Assembly: GCF_002727125.1 (NCBI RefSeq)
Contig: NZ_NHOA01000020.1
Location: 1 to 64,000 of the forward strand
From: Halorubrum persicum
GTDB lineage: Archaea; Halobacteriota; Halobacteria; Halobacteriales; Haloferacaceae
Direction: 5' to 3'
DNA length: 64,000 bases
In this document: positions 1 through 9,919 of the stretch, in pieces
Layout of the letters: every line of letters starts with the position of its first letter
Position numbering within the stretch: the first letter of the stretch is position 1
Program-made: the position numbers and the translations under genes
The notes under the pieces: model-generated
Databases searched by the model: none
What the model was told of the DNA's origin: nothing
Seen by the model: only the letters and a program-made list of their open reading frames with translations

Positions 1-1020
1 GGTGAGGTCGGCCACGCGGTCGCGCACGTCGCCGGCGGGGACGCCGGCGCGCTCGGAGAGCGCCAACGCCCCGCCCATCCCGACGCCCTCCTTCGCCTCG
101 CCGCGGGCGTACGCCGCCATCGCCGGGTGGTCGCTCTCGCCGAACGCCGGGTCGGTCGCGGCGAGCGTCAACTCGAGGTCGTCCGCGAGCGCGCCCACGT
201 CGGCGGAGGGGTCGTCGGCGACGAACGAGGTGGTCGCGAGCGGGAGCCGTCGCTCGACGCCCGCGTGGCGCGCGAGCGCGGCGACCGCCGCCAGTTGGGT
301 CCCGCCCGCGAGCGTGACCGGCACCCCGCGCTCGACCGCGCCGACGACGAGGCCGGCGGCCGCGGCGAGCACGGGGTCACCCATCAGCCGGAGCGCGGCG
401 AGCGGGTCGCCGGCCGCGTCGCCGGCGGCGAGGCCGCTCGCGTCCAACCCCTCCTCGACGACCGCGCGCTTGGTCGCGAGGGGGTTCGCCGGCAGCGACG
501 AGGAGACCGCCGGTCGCTCGCCGAGCGCGGTGAGCACGCCGAGCGCGGTCGTCGTGCCGCCGGGGATCGTCTCGGCGACGAGGAGTTCGCTGTCGCCGTC
601 GTCGCCGGACGCGGTCGCTTCCCCGCCCCGCGCTGCCCGCGGCGCCAGTGCGCGCGCCGACTCGAAGATCGTCGCCGCGTCCGGGACGGGGTCCGAGTCT
701 CGCACGTCGCCGCCGGGCGCGGCGCCCGCGTCGAGGACCGGCGCCCCCGTCGCGGTCGGGACCGCGAGGCCGGCGTCGACCCCGACGAACCCGAACCCGA
801 CGAGCTCGCGCACGGCGCGGGTGACGACCGCCGGCGTCGGACAGCCCGAGGGGCTGACCGGGACGGCCGAGTCGGGTGCGGGCCGCCCGTCGGCGACGAT
901 CTCGAGGTCGGCGCTCGGGGTGTGAGTCCGCAGGTCGGGATCCGCGCCCGCGGCGCTGATCCCGTCGATGGCGGCGGTCCGGGTCGTTCCCGCGACGACC
1001 GCGAGCGTCACGTCGGTCAC
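1..1020 (-). CDS. cobT: CobT-like nicotinate-nucleotide phosphoribosyltransferase, archaeal type (partial)
   Basis: The 340 visible codons match the archaeal CobT (UPF0284) family. CobT-type enzymes transfer phosphoribosyl from nicotinate mononucleotide to the cobamide lower-ligand base, in the nucleotide-loop branch of B12 synthesis. Seen: the N-terminal block [15 protein letters not shown], then [18 protein letters not shown], then the glycine-rich [18 protein letters not shown] and [14 protein letters not shown]. The C-terminus runs off the left edge. The GTG at 1020 is the only start before an in-frame TAA at 1117-1119. It is divergent from the Liv importer. Family assignment is firm; the exact base used is not known for archaeal members. 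Confidence 0.85.
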   Translation of the reverse strand, partial: MTDVTLAVVAGTTRTAAIDGISAAGADPDLRTHTPSADLEIVADGRPAPDSAVPVSPSGCPTPAVVTRAVRELVGFGFVGVDAGLAVPTATGAPVLDAGAAPGGDVRDSDPVPDAATIFESARALAPRAARGGEATASGDDGDSELLVAETIPGGTTTALGVLTALGERPAVSSSLPANPLATKRAVVEEGLDASGLAAGDAAGDPLAALRLMGDPVLAAAAGLVVGAVERGVPVTLAGGTQLAAVAALARHAGVERRLPLATTSFVADDPSADVGALADDLELTLAATDPAFGESDHPAMAAYARGEAKEGVGMGGALALSERAGVPAGDVRDRVADLT

Positions 1021-1100
1021 GCCGCACCCCCGGCTCGTCGCCCCGATCTGTCGGGGGCGGGGGCCGGTCGATCGCGTCCGTCGCCCGCCCGGTCGATGAC

Positions 1101-1114
1101 AACCACTAGCGGTT
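1101..1114. promoter_or_regulatory. Imperfect palindrome in the cobT/liv divergent region
   Basis: AACCACTAGCGGTT is palindromic at 12 of 14 positions, centred on CTAG. It lies about 80 bases before the cobT start and 160 before the liv binding-protein gene. It could be an operator for either; nothing else supports this. Confidence 0.3.
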
Positions 1115-1238
1115 GATTAGCACAAGCGGACTTTAATCGATCGGGACTCCGGCTGATCGGTCGACGACGCCCGGCATCGCGGCGATCGATCGCCGGTCGG
1201 CCGGTGGGGACGGGGTTATCCGTGTGATTGACCTGCAC

Positions 1239-1246
1239 ATTTATAT
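1239..1246 (+). promoter_or_regulatory. TATA element of the liv-type operon
   Basis: ATTTATAT lies about 33 bases before the ATG at 1276, so transcription would begin a few bases upstream of the start codon. Confidence 0.6.
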
Positions 1247-1275
1247 GGGCGGACACCCACGGACAATCGTTAACA

Positions 1276-2598
1276 ATGGTAGCTGGAAGCCCGGATAACG
1301 AAAACAAGCGAAACCGGAACAGAGATATCGATGCGGGTTCGGAAAGCCGTTCGCCGGTCGGGCGGCGTCGATTCCTGCAGGCCGCCGGCGCCGGCGCGAC
1401 CGTCGCGCTGGCCGGCTGTTCGGGCGGGGGTGGCGACGACGTGGTTCGGCTGGGCGCGACGTACATCCTCTCCGGGTTCGCCTCGCTGTACGGCGAGGCC
1501 GCCGAGCGGGGGATCGAGATGGCCCAGGCGGAGATCAACGACAACGGCGGCATCGACGGGCGCGACGTGGAAGTGATCGTCCGAGACACCGAAGCGAGCG
1601 CCGACACGGCGATTCAGCAGATGCGGAGCCTCGTCGAGGAGGATAACGTCCACGGGCTGTTCGGGCTGGACTCCAGCGGGGTCGCCCAAGCCGTGGCGCC
1701 GCAGGCGGCACAGCTCGAGATGCCGTTCATGATCACGCACGCGGCGACCCCGTTCGTCACCTCGCCGGAGGGCGAACACGAGGACTCCGTCGGCAACGAC
1801 TACGTGTTCCGCGACTCCAACAACCTCACGCAGGACATCTACGGGGCCGCGCGGACCGCCGCCGAACTCGACGCCACGGAGTGGGCGACGATCGGTCCCG
1901 ACTACGCGTTCGGGTACGAGACGTGGGACTACTTCCAGGACTTCTGTGCGGGCCTCGGTGTCGATGCCGAGTTCACCGCCGAGCAGTTCCCGCCGCTGGA
2001 GACGGGCGATTACACGCCGTACATCAGTTCGATCCTCGACGCCGAACCGGACGCGGTGCTCACGCCGCTGTGGGGCGCCGACCTCACCACGTTCATCGGA
2101 CAGGCCGAGGACGCCGGCTGGTTCGATCAGATCGATCACACGCTGTTCAGCGTCGGCATGGGTACCGACCTCGCGAGCGACGGGAACCCGCTCCCGGAGG
2201 GCGAGTACGCCTCGACGCGGTACGACCCGTTCGCCCCCGACACCGAGGCGAACAACGCGTTTCGCGACGCGTACTACGAGGAGTACGACGCGCTCCCGAC
2301 GTACAACGCCGAGGGCGCGTACCGCGCCGTCTACCTGTACAAGGAGGCGATCGAGTCGAGCGGGAGCACCGAGACCAGCGCGCTCGTCGACGAGTTCACC
2401 GGAATGGAGCACTCCGGCCCGGTCGGCGACTACCGGTTCAGCGAGACGAATCAGGCGACGGTGTCGTCCATCTGGGGCACCGTCACGTACGACGACGAGT
2501 GGGAGAGCAACGTGCTCGACCCCGTGAACGTGTACGACGCCGGCCCGGACGTGCTGTCCGAGGCGCTCGGTGACTCCGATCTGCCGGCGGGTATCTAA
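1276..2598 (+). CDS. Liv-type ABC transporter substrate-binding lipoprotein
   Basis: Periplasmic-binding-protein type 1 fold of the branched-chain amino acid (LivJ/LivK) class, 440 residues. The N-terminus has a twin-arginine signal (GRRRFLQAAGAG) followed by a lipobox-like LAGC, so it is probably Tat-exported and lipid-anchored outside the membrane. The mature part opens with VVRLGATYILSGFASLYGE and IEMAQAEINDNGGIDGRDVE, typical of this family. I chose the ATG at 1276 over the TTG at 1228 because the TATA element sits between them. It heads an operon with two permeases, two ATPases, a CoA ligase and an SDR, so the ligand may be a carboxylic acid rather than an amino acid (inference). Confidence 0.9.
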   Translation: MVAGSPDNENKRNRNRDIDAGSESRSPVGRRRFLQAAGAGATVALAGCSGGGGDDVVRLGATYILSGFASLYGEAAERGIEMAQAEINDNGGIDGRDVEVIVRDTEASADTAIQQMRSLVEEDNVHGLFGLDSSGVAQAVAPQAAQLEMPFMITHAATPFVTSPEGEHEDSVGNDYVFRDSNNLTQDIYGAARTAAELDATEWATIGPDYAFGYETWDYFQDFCAGLGVDAEFTAEQFPPLETGDYTPYISSILDAEPDAVLTPLWGADLTTFIGQAEDAGWFDQIDHTLFSVGMGTDLASDGNPLPEGEYASTRYDPFAPDTEANNAFRDAYYEEYDALPTYNAEGAYRAVYLYKEAIESSGSTETSALVDEFTGMEHSGPVGDYRFSETNQATVSSIWGTVTYDDEWESNVLDPVNVYDAGPDVLSEALGDSDLPAGI

Positions 2599-2613
2599 TC
2601 TGGCGTCGACTCC

Positions 2614-3507
2614 ATGAGCCTACCATCTCTCGTTCCGCTGATCGGGGTTGCCGACGTTGTCATCGGGCTGAGCCTCGGGAGTCGGCTCTTCCTGATCGCC
2701 GTCGGGTTGAGTCTCATATTCGGGGTGCTCGGCGTTCTTAATTTCGCACACGGGGGGTTCTACATGCTCGGCGCGTACGTGACGCTCGCCGTCGTGACGG
2801 GCCTCATCGACAACTTCTGGATCGCCGCCGTCGCCGGGGCCCTCGCAGTGGGCGTCGTCGGCGCAACCATCGAGTTCGCGGCGATCCGACCGTTGTACGA
2901 CCGGGTCGACGCCGATCTCGATCAGCTCATCGTCACGTTCGGATTCGTCCTCGTGATCCACGAGGCGGTTCGATTCATCTGGGGGTCGGGATCGTACTCG
3001 ATCGATCCGCCCGACGTGTTCAACTTCTCCGTGTCGCTCGGCGGGAGCACCTTCAGCGCGTACCGGCTGGTGGTCATCGGTCTCGCGATCGCCGTGTTGG
3101 CGGGGCTCTGGCTGTTCATCACGCGGACGTACTTCGGCTCGCTGGTGCGAGGGACCTCCTCTGACCGCGAGATGGCGTCGATGCTCGGCGTCGACGTGCC
3201 GCGGCTGTACACCGGCGTCTTCTTCCTCGGGAGCGTGCTCGCCGGGCTCGGCGGCGCGCTGTCCGCGCCGCTGCAGTCGACCAGCCCGGCGCTCGGGGAC
3301 CAGGTGATCATCGACGCGTTCATCGTCGTCGTCATCGGCGGGCTCGGCTCGATGAGCGGGGCGTTCGTCGGCGCGATGCTCATCGGCATGATGCAGAGTC
3401 TGGGGCCGCAGTTCATCAGCGCCGGCAGCATCGCGATCCCGTTCCTCGCGATGGTGATCGTGCTGCTGTTCCGTCCCGAAGGGCTCTTCGGAGGGATCGG
3501 CGAATGA
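2614..3507 (+). CDS. livH: LivH-type ABC permease
   Basis: Integral membrane subunit of a branched-chain amino acid-class importer, 297 residues, with about eight hydrophobic segments. The family block near the N-terminus, LNFAHGGFYMLGAYVTL, is present, as is GGLGSMSGAFVGAMLIG near the C-terminus. It starts 15 bases after the binding-protein stop and overlaps the next permease by four bases, so it is co-translated. It should form the channel together with the LivM-type protein. Confidence 0.93.
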   Translation: MSLPSLVPLIGVADVVIGLSLGSRLFLIAVGLSLIFGVLGVLNFAHGGFYMLGAYVTLAVVTGLIDNFWIAAVAGALAVGVVGATIEFAAIRPLYDRVDADLDQLIVTFGFVLVIHEAVRFIWGSGSYSIDPPDVFNFSVSLGGSTFSAYRLVVIGLAIAVLAGLWLFITRTYFGSLVRGTSSDREMASMLGVDVPRLYTGVFFLGSVLAGLGGALSAPLQSTSPALGDQVIIDAFIVVVIGGLGSMSGAFVGAMLIGMMQSLGPQFISAGSIAIPFLAMVIVLLFRPEGLFGGIGE

Positions 3508-4685
3508 GCGCGACGACGACTGCCGGCGGCCGGGTCCGCGAGTTCGTCTCGGCCGCCGCCGACGGCTGGACCCGCGAGCGGTTCGGGGTCCTCGGCGCGC
3601 TCGGCCTGATCCTGTTAGCGTTCGGGCCGTCCTTCCAGGTCTACCTGTTCACCGACTTCCTCGTCGTCGCGCTGTTCGCGCTCGGCTTCAACCTGCTGTA
3701 CGGCTACACCGGACTGCTGTCGTTCGGTCACGGCCTGTTCTACGCGGGCGGCGCGTACGGCGTCGCCATCGTGCTGCGGGACCTCGGTCCGGTGTTCGCC
3801 GACATCGTCGGATCCGGGATCTCCCCGCTCCTCACGTTCGTGGTCGGCGGCGTCGTCGGCCTCGCGCTCGTCGTCGGCGTCGCGGTGCCGGTCGGGTGGC
3901 TCAGCGTGCGGCTCGAGGAGATCTACTTCGCGCTGATCACCCTCGCGTTCGGGATGTTGGGGTACTCCCTGATCATCCAGGATCCGGCGGGACTGACGAA
4001 CGGCACAGACGGGATCATCGTGCTGCTCGGCAGCGTCGATATTGGCGGCTCGAGCTTCCGGATCGGTGCTCGCCGGACGTACTACGCGCTCTCCGTGGTC
4101 GTCGTACTGGCCGCGACGTACGGAGCGTGGCGCGTCGTCAACTCCCCGTTCGGGACCGTCTGTAAGGCGATCCGCGAGAGCCCGGACCGGGCGTCGGCGC
4201 TCGGGATCGACGTCAGGCACCACCGCTGGATGACGTTCATCCTCTCGGCGGCGATCGTGGGGATCGCCGGCGTCTTGCGCGCGGGGCTCGCGGGCGTCGC
4301 GTCCCCGGGACTGACGCACTGGTCGACGAGCGCGATCGCCGTCATCGCCACCGTTATCGGCGGCGCAACGTACTTCTCCGGCCCGATCGTGGGCGCGTTC
4401 GTCTTCCTCTACATCCGCTGGGCGATCAGCCGCTTCCCGACGCTCGAAGCGTACTGGGAGCTGTTCTTCGGCGCGCTGCTCATCGCCGTCGTGCTGTACT
4501 TCAAGCAGGGGACCGTCGGTGGGCTCCTGCTGCTCCGGGATCGGCTGCTCGGGGACGACGGCGACGGAGGCGAAACGGACGCCGGCGGAGACGGAGAAGC
4601 CCCCGACGGCGACGGGGACTCCGGCGGCGCGGGAGCGACTGTACCGGACGACGAAACACGGACCGACCGCGGTGATGACTCGTGA
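3504..4685 (+). CDS. livM: LivM-type ABC permease with acidic tail
   Basis: Second membrane subunit of the importer, 393 residues. Seen: YTGLLSFGHGLFYAGGAYGV near the N-terminus and AIRESPDRASALGIDVRHHR, the cytoplasmic loop that contacts the ATPases. About 45 residues rich in Asp, Glu and Gly follow the last membrane segment; such tails are common in halophile membrane proteins and have no assigned role. It overlaps its neighbours by four bases on both sides. Confidence 0.93.
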   Translation: MSATTTAGGRVREFVSAAADGWTRERFGVLGALGLILLAFGPSFQVYLFTDFLVVALFALGFNLLYGYTGLLSFGHGLFYAGGAYGVAIVLRDLGPVFADIVGSGISPLLTFVVGGVVGLALVVGVAVPVGWLSVRLEEIYFALITLAFGMLGYSLIIQDPAGLTNGTDGIIVLLGSVDIGGSSFRIGARRTYYALSVVVVLAATYGAWRVVNSPFGTVCKAIRESPDRASALGIDVRHHRWMTFILSAAIVGIAGVLRAGLAGVASPGLTHWSTSAIAVIATVIGGATYFSGPIVGAFVFLYIRWAISRFPTLEAYWELFFGALLIAVVLYFKQGTVGGLLLLRDRLLGDDGDGGETDAGGDGEAPDGDGDSGGAGATVPDDETRTDRGDDS

Positions 4686-5455
4686 CGACCGTTCTCAAGA
4701 CCGAAGACCTCCGCAAGCAGTTCGGCGAACTGACCGCTGTCGACGGCGTGTCGATCGAGATCGATGACAGCGAAATCACCAGCATCATCGGGCCGAACGG
4801 GGCCGGAAAGACCACGTTCTACAACTTGTTGACGGGCGTGCTCCAACCGACCTCCGGCTCGATCTGGCTCCGAGACGACGGCGAGGGCGGCCTCGCCGAC
4901 ATCACCGACGCGGAGCCGCACGAGGTCGCGCAGGCCGGCCTCTCGCGCTCCTACCAGATCACGAACGTCTTCGAGGGGCTCACCGTCCGCGAGAACGTCC
5001 GGGTCGCCCGGATCAGCCACGAGAAGACGCGCCTCGACTTCCGGTCGCGAGCGAGCGGCGACGCGGCGCTCGAAGCCGACATCGAGGAGCTGTTGGAGCT
5101 GACCGGGCTCACCGACATCGCGGACACGTCGTGCGACACGCTGAGCCACGGCGAGAAGCGAACCGTCGAGATCGCCTTAGCGCTCGCCATCGAGCCGGAC
5201 GTGTTCTTGATGGACGAGCCGACCGCGGGGATGAACCCGACGGAGGTGACCGAGATCGTCTCGCTGATCCGCGAGCTCGACGCCGACCTAGATGCGACGT
5301 TCGTCGTGACCGAACACAACATGGACGTCGTCACCGACATCTCAGACCGGATCGTCGTGCTCGCCGAGGGAGCGATCCTCGCCGACGGGACGCCGGAGGA
5401 CGTGTTGAACGACGAACGCGTGACGGAGGCGTACTTGGGGAGTGATAGCGTATGA
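4682..5455 (+). CDS. livG: LivG-type ABC ATPase
   Basis: Cytoplasmic nucleotide-binding subunit, 257 residues. Walker A is GPNGAGKTT (about residues 37-45), the signature is LSHGEKRTVEIALAL, Walker B is VFLMDEPT and the H-loop is VVTEHNM. LSHGE instead of LSGGQ is usual for LivG proteins. The GTG start at 4682 overlaps the end of the LivM-type gene. It should pair with the following LivF-type ATPase to drive uptake. Confidence 0.93.
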   Translation: MTTVLKTEDLRKQFGELTAVDGVSIEIDDSEITSIIGPNGAGKTTFYNLLTGVLQPTSGSIWLRDDGEGGLADITDAEPHEVAQAGLSRSYQITNVFEGLTVRENVRVARISHEKTRLDFRSRASGDAALEADIEELLELTGLTDIADTSCDTLSHGEKRTVEIALALAIEPDVFLMDEPTAGMNPTEVTEIVSLIRELDADLDATFVVTEHNMDVVTDISDRIVVLAEGAILADGTPEDVLNDERVTEAYLGSDSV

Positions 5456-6165
5456 CGATACTCGACGTTGACGAGATTAACACGTACTACGGGAACAGCC
5501 ACGTCCTCCACGGGATCTCACTGGAGATAGACGAGGGCGAAGTGGTGACGCTGCTCGGGAGAAACGGCGCCGGAAAGACGACGACGATGCGCTCCATCGT
5601 CGGGGCGTCGCCGCCGCGGACCGGCTCGATCACCTACCGCGGCGAGGAGATCGCCGGCCTCTCCTCGGACGAGATCAACGAGCGGGGGATCTCGCTCGTC
5701 CCGGAGGACCGGCGGGTGTTCCCCACGCTGACCGTGCACGAGAATCTCCGGCTCGCGCACAACCTCGCGAGCGACCCGCGACCGGTCGCGGAGATGTACG
5801 AGCTGTTCCCGGCGCTCGAACCGCTGCGGAAGAACGACGGGCAGAACCTCAGCGGCGGCGAGCAGCAGATGGTGTCGGTCGCCCGCGCACTGGTGCAGGC
5901 GCCCGACGTGCTGCTCCTCGACGAGCCCACCGAGGGCCTCGCGCCCGTGATCGTCGACGACCTCCGAGAGATCGTTCAGACGGTCGTCGACGAGAACGTG
6001 ACAGTCCTGTTGACCGAACAGAACGTTGACTTCGCGTTCGATCTAGCCGAACGAGGGTATATCATGGACACCGGACAGATCGTGTTCGACGGCACCGTCG
6101 AGGAGATCCGCGACCGCGAGGACCTCCTCGAAACGTACCTCTCCGTGGGGACCGCGGATGCCTGA
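5452..6165 (+). CDS. livF: LivF-type ABC ATPase
   Basis: Second nucleotide-binding subunit of the importer, 237 residues. Walker A GRNGAGKTT, signature LSGGEQQMVSVARAL and Walker B VLLLDEPTEGLAP are intact. The N-terminal ILDVDEINTYYGNSHVLHG is typical of LivF. It overlaps the acyl-CoA synthetase downstream by eight bases, which ties transport to CoA activation of the imported acid. Confidence 0.93.
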   Translation: MTILDVDEINTYYGNSHVLHGISLEIDEGEVVTLLGRNGAGKTTTMRSIVGASPPRTGSITYRGEEIAGLSSDEINERGISLVPEDRRVFPTLTVHENLRLAHNLASDPRPVAEMYELFPALEPLRKNDGQNLSGGEQQMVSVARALVQAPDVLLLDEPTEGLAPVIVDDLREIVQTVVDENVTVLLTEQNVDFAFDLAERGYIMDTGQIVFDGTVEEIRDREDLLETYLSVGTADA

Positions 6166-7807
6166 GGAGCTCACGCTCCGCCCCTTCTTCTGGCGGGCGA
6201 CCAGGCTGTTCCCGGAGACGGAGGTCGTCTCGCGCACCCACGACGGGGTCGACAGGTACACGTACGCCGACTTCGGCGACCGGGTCCGGCGGCTCGCCGG
6301 CGCGCTCGCGGAGCTGGGCGTCGAGCCCGGGGACCGGGTCGGAACGCTCGGGTGGAACACCCACCGACACTTCGAGGCGTACTACGCGGTCCCGCTGTCC
6401 GGCGCACAGCTCCACACCGTGAACCTCCTGTTACAGGACGACCACGTCGAGTACATTATCAACGACGCCGCGGACGACGTGCTCATCGTCGACCGCGACG
6501 CCGTCTCGACGCTCGACGAGCTGTGGGACCGGATCGACGGGGTCCGCGAGGTCGTCGTCATGGGCGAGTCGGTGCCGGAGACGGAGTCCGATCTCCCGCT
6601 CTCGGCGGTCGAGGAGCTGATCGCCGACGCCGACCCGATGGAGTCGTGGCCGCCGCTCTCGGAGGATGACCCGGCCGGGATGTGTTACACCTCCGGCACC
6701 ACGGGGAAGCCGAAGGGCGTCGAGTACACGCACAAGATGATCTACGCCCACGCGATGATGGTGATGACGCCCGCCGCGCTCGACATCGCCGAGGACGACG
6801 TGGTGATGCCCGTCGTGCCCATGTTCCACGTGAACTCGTGGGAGTTCCCCTACGCCGTGACGATGGCGGGGGCGAAACAGGTGTATCCGGGGCCCTCTCC
6901 GGACCCGGCCGACCTCGTCGAGCTGATCGAGTCCGAGGGCGTGACGCTCACGGCGGGCGTCCCCACGGTGTGGATCGACGTGCTCGACCACCTCGACGAA
7001 CACGGCGGCGACCTCTCCTCGCTCAAGCGGATCGTCGTCGGCGGGAGCGCGGCGCCCCGCGAGGTGATGCGCCGGTACGAGGACGAACACGACGTGACGA
7101 TCGAACACGCGTGGGGGATGACCGAGACGATGAGCATCGGGTCGGTCTCGCGGCCGACCTCGGAGATGGCCGACGCCGATCGGGAGTCGAAGCTCGACAA
7201 GCGGGCGAAGCAGGGGCTGCTCTCACCCGGGCTGGAGATGCGGGTCGTCGACGACGACGGCGAGCCGGTCGCCTGGGACGGCGAGGCGTTCGGCGAGCTG
7301 CTCGTCCGGGGCCCGTCGGTCGTCGAGGAGTACTACGACCGCCCCGAAGCCGACGCGACGGACTTCCTCGCGGCCGACGACGGCGGGGCCCGATGGCTCC
7401 GCACCGGCGACATCGCCACCGTCGACGAGGACGGTTTCATCGAGGTCGTCGATCGCGTCAAGGACGTGATCAAGTCGGGCGGCGAGTGGATCTCCAGCAT
7501 CGAGCTGGAGAACGCCCTGATGGCTCACGGAGACGTCGCCGAGGCGGTGGTGATCGCGGCCGCCCACGAGCGCTGGCAGGAGCGCCCGCTGGCGTTCGTC
7601 GTGCCGAAGGCGGACCGCGAACTCGACGTCGAGGGCGTCCGGGCGTTCCTCGCGGACGAGTTCCCCCGGTGGTGGCTCCCGGACGACGTGCGGTTCCGCG
7701 AGGAGATCCCGAAGACCGCGACGGGGAAGTTCGACAAGAAGACGCTCCGAGAGACCGTCGACGATCCGCCCCTGCCGTACGCGCCGGGCGAGGGGGGAAG
7801 CGAATGA
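6158..7807 (+). CDS. Acyl-CoA synthetase (AMP-forming, FadD/LvaE-like)
   Basis: ANL-superfamily ligase, 549 residues, that activates a carboxylic acid with ATP and CoA through an acyl-adenylate. Seen: the P-loop-like [18 protein letters not shown] (about residues 175-192), HAWGMTET, the hinge region [20 protein letters not shown], and the C-terminal catalytic lysine segment [13 protein letters not shown]. The ATG lies inside the livF-type gene, so it belongs to the importer operon and is probably the first enzyme acting on the imported substrate. Chain length and substrate cannot be read from the sequence. The context resembles LvaE of bacterial levulinate catabolism. Confidence 0.92.
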   Translation: MPEELTLRPFFWRATRLFPETEVVSRTHDGVDRYTYADFGDRVRRLAGALAELGVEPGDRVGTLGWNTHRHFEAYYAVPLSGAQLHTVNLLLQDDHVEYIINDAADDVLIVDRDAVSTLDELWDRIDGVREVVVMGESVPETESDLPLSAVEELIADADPMESWPPLSEDDPAGMCYTSGTTGKPKGVEYTHKMIYAHAMMVMTPAALDIAEDDVVMPVVPMFHVNSWEFPYAVTMAGAKQVYPGPSPDPADLVELIESEGVTLTAGVPTVWIDVLDHLDEHGGDLSSLKRIVVGGSAAPREVMRRYEDEHDVTIEHAWGMTETMSIGSVSRPTSEMADADRESKLDKRAKQGLLSPGLEMRVVDDDGEPVAWDGEAFGELLVRGPSVVEEYYDRPEADATDFLAADDGGARWLRTGDIATVDEDGFIEVVDRVKDVIKSGGEWISSIELENALMAHGDVAEAVVIAAAHERWQERPLAFVVPKADRELDVEGVRAFLADEFPRWWLPDDVRFREEIPKTATGKFDKKTLRETVDDPPLPYAPGEGGSE

Positions 7808-8616
7808 CCGACGACGCCTCCCGGACGCCGGACGACGCCTCCCTGAGGCCGGACGACGCCCTTCCGGACCTCTCGGGGCGTGTCGCCGTCGTCACCGGCG
7901 GGGGACGGGGGATCGGGCGAGCGATAACCCTCGGGATGGCCGCCGCGGGGGCGACGGTCGTCCCCTCGGCGCGGACCGCGGCGGAAGTCGAGGCGGTCGC
8001 GGGCGAGGCCCGCGAGCTCGGCGTCGAGGCGCGGGGAATCACCGCCGACGTGACAGACGACGACGACGTGGCCGCGCTGGTCGACGAGACCGTCGAGGCG
8101 TTCGGCTCGCTGGACGTCGTGGTCAACAACGCCGGATTCAATCCCGGCGACGCGCTCGGCGACCCGGCGGATGTCGAGAGCGACGCCGTCGAGTCGGTCT
8201 TGGACGTGAACCTGCGAGGGGCGTTTCGAACCCTTCGGGCAGCCGGCCCACACCTGAAAGCGTCCGGCGGGAGCGTCGTCAACGTCGCCAGCGTGGCGGG
8301 GGTCGTCGGTCTGCCGAAGCAGCATCCGTACGTCGCCTCGAAACACGGGCTCGTCGGGGTCACGAAGAGCGCGGCGATGGACTGGGCGCCGGACGTGCGG
8401 GTGAACGCCGTCGCCCCGGGCTACGTCGCGACCGACCTCACGGAGACGCTACAGGAGAGCGAGCGCCTCCGGCAGTCGATTCTCGACCGGACCCCGCTCG
8501 ACCGCTTCGCCGACCCGATAGAGATCGCGGGCCCGGTCGCCTTCCTCGCGAGCGACGCGGCGAGCTTCGTTACCGGCGAGACGCTCGCCGCCGACGGCGG
8601 CTGGACGGCGCGGTGA
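7804..8616 (+). CDS. SDR-family NAD(P)-dependent oxidoreductase
   Basis: Classical short-chain dehydrogenase, 270 residues. After an acidic N-terminal extension of about 20 residues come the cofactor motif VTGGGRGIGRAI, the NNAG motif, the catalytic Ser in NVASVAG, and YVASK with the catalytic Tyr and Lys. DLTETL and the C-terminal FVTGETLAADGGW are typical. The ATG overlaps the synthetase stop, so it closes the operon. It may reduce or oxidise a keto/hydroxy-acyl-CoA; reduction of a 4-keto-acyl-CoA, as LvaD does, is an inference from context. Confidence 0.92.
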   Translation: MTDDASRTPDDASLRPDDALPDLSGRVAVVTGGGRGIGRAITLGMAAAGATVVPSARTAAEVEAVAGEARELGVEARGITADVTDDDDVAALVDETVEAFGSLDVVVNNAGFNPGDALGDPADVESDAVESVLDVNLRGAFRTLRAAGPHLKASGGSVVNVASVAGVVGLPKQHPYVASKHGLVGVTKSAAMDWAPDVRVNAVAPGYVATDLTETLQESERLRQSILDRTPLDRFADPIEIAGPVAFLASDAASFVTGETLAADGGWTAR

Positions 8617-8628
8617 GCCCGGAGCCGG

Positions 8629-9696
8629 TCACAACCGGTCGGTCTCACCCTCGACGTACGCCAGCGTGCGCGCCGCGAGCGTGGGAACCTGCGTCTCCAT
8701 CTTGGGGTACAGCGGGTCGTCGCTGTCGTCGTTCAGGTGCCGCGCGAGGAACATCTCGCCCAGCGCGGCCATCTTGTACGCCGCGAGCGCTCGGTAGAAC
8801 CGCTCGTGGGCGAACTCGCGGCCCGTCGTGCTCTCGTAGCGCTCGATCAGCTCGGCGCGGGTCGGATACCCCTCGCGCGCGGTGAACGTCGACATCAGCT
8901 CGGGCATCGCCGGGACCGGATCGCCCTCGTCGTACCAGAACAGGAGCAGCCAGCCGAGGTCGGCGAGCGGGTCACCGAGCGTCGACAGCTCCCAGTCGAA
9001 GACGGCGACGACCGCCGGCGGCGTTCCGGGGCCGTACATCACGTTGTCGAGCTTGAAGTCGCCGTGGACGAGCGTCTCGGGGTGGTCGTCGGGGACGTTG
9101 TCGGCGAGCCACTCGCCGACGGCGACCAGGTCGGGGACCGCCCTGACCGCCTCGGTCGTCTCGAACGCCCACTCGAGCTGCCCGGTCCAGCGTTCGACCT
9201 GTCGCGCCGTGTACCCCGTGGGACGGCCGAAGTCGTCGAGTCCGACAGCCTCGTAGTCGACCCCGTGAATCGCCGCCAGCGTGTCGACGAGTCGGGTGCC
9301 GACCCGTTCGCGGGCGGTCGGATTGGCGAAGCGGTCCGGCTCGGCCTCCCGGAGCACGTCCCCCTCCGTTCGCTCCATGAGGTAGAAGTCGCTGCCGAGG
9401 ATCGCGTGGTCGTCGCAGGCGCGCAGGGTCTCGGGAACGGGAACGGTCGTGTCGCCGAGCGCGTCGACGACGCGGTGCTCTCGGAGCACGTCGTGGGCCG
9501 TGTCGGCCGTCTCGCCTGGGGGCGGTCGGCGAACCACCAGCTCGCGGTCGCCCCACGTGACGAACAGCGTCTCGTTGGAGTGGCCCTCGGCGTGTCGCTC
9601 GACCGCGAACGTGTCCGCCGGTCCGAGCTCGGCGGTCAGGTACGCCCCGAGCGCGTCGTCGTCGACCAACCGGTCGAGGTAGTCGGGGTCGCTCAC
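8629..9696 (-). CDS. APH-family phosphotransferase (LvaA / ACAD10-11 kinase-like)
   Basis: Aminoglycoside-phosphotransferase-fold kinase of about 355 residues. The catalytic loop is LVHGDFKLDNVMYG and the metal-binding DWE is in VFDWELSTLGDPLADLGWLL. The N-terminal GHSNETLF is the nucleotide-binding loop. This subfamily is not an antibiotic-resistance enzyme: it accompanies acyl-CoA dehydrogenases and forms the N-terminal half of mammalian ACAD10/11, which phosphorylates 4-hydroxyacyl-CoAs. The GTG at 9696 is preferred; an ATG 17 codons upstream is possible. It converges on the SDR gene and is divergent from the acyl-CoA dehydrogenase. Confidence 0.87.
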   Translation of the reverse strand: MSDPDYLDRLVDDDALGAYLTAELGPADTFAVERHAEGHSNETLFVTWGDRELVVRRPPPGETADTAHDVLREHRVVDALGDTTVPVPETLRACDDHAILGSDFYLMERTEGDVLREAEPDRFANPTARERVGTRLVDTLAAIHGVDYEAVGLDDFGRPTGYTARQVERWTGQLEWAFETTEAVRAVPDLVAVGEWLADNVPDDHPETLVHGDFKLDNVMYGPGTPPAVVAVFDWELSTLGDPLADLGWLLLFWYDEGDPVPAMPELMSTFTAREGYPTRAELIERYESTTGREFAHERFYRALAAYKMAALGEMFLARHLNDDSDDPLYPKMETQVPTLAARTLAYVEGETDRL

Positions 9697-9877
9697 GGCC
9701 GATCTGCTCCTGGACGGCCCCCCCTCGATCGGGCCGCCTCCGCCCACTCTGTTTCCGATCGGCTCGCCGCCGACGCGCCGCTTCCCGGCCAGTTCCGTAC
9801 CGAACGGAGTTCGCCGATTATGGGTGATATGACTAACATTGTAAATCTGTTTGTGATATCGAAGTGGTTAGACTCGG

Positions 9878-9885
9878 TATTTATA
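9878..9885 (+). promoter_or_regulatory. Upstream TATA element before the acyl-CoA dehydrogenase gene
   Basis: TATTTATA about 60 bases before the ATG at 9941 would give a leader of roughly 30 bases. It lies in an AT-rich stretch (9825-9935) of an otherwise GC-rich divergent region, which also carries GTGATAT twice (near 9829 and 9853). Confidence 0.5.
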
Positions 9886-9912
9886 GCTTTTTTGGGCATC
9901 TCGCCGGAACTA

Positions 9913-9919
9913 CTATTTA
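9913..9919 (+). promoter_or_regulatory. Proximal TATA element giving a leaderless dehydrogenase transcript
   Basis: TATTTAC is centred about 25-28 bases before the ATG at 9941, the spacing expected for a leaderless archaeal mRNA. Confidence 0.5.

Noticed and set aside
8629-9696. Antibiotic-resistance aminoglycoside kinase
   Set aside because: The fold matches, but the neighbourhood and the match to the ACAD10/11-associated kinase group point to acyl-CoA metabolism.
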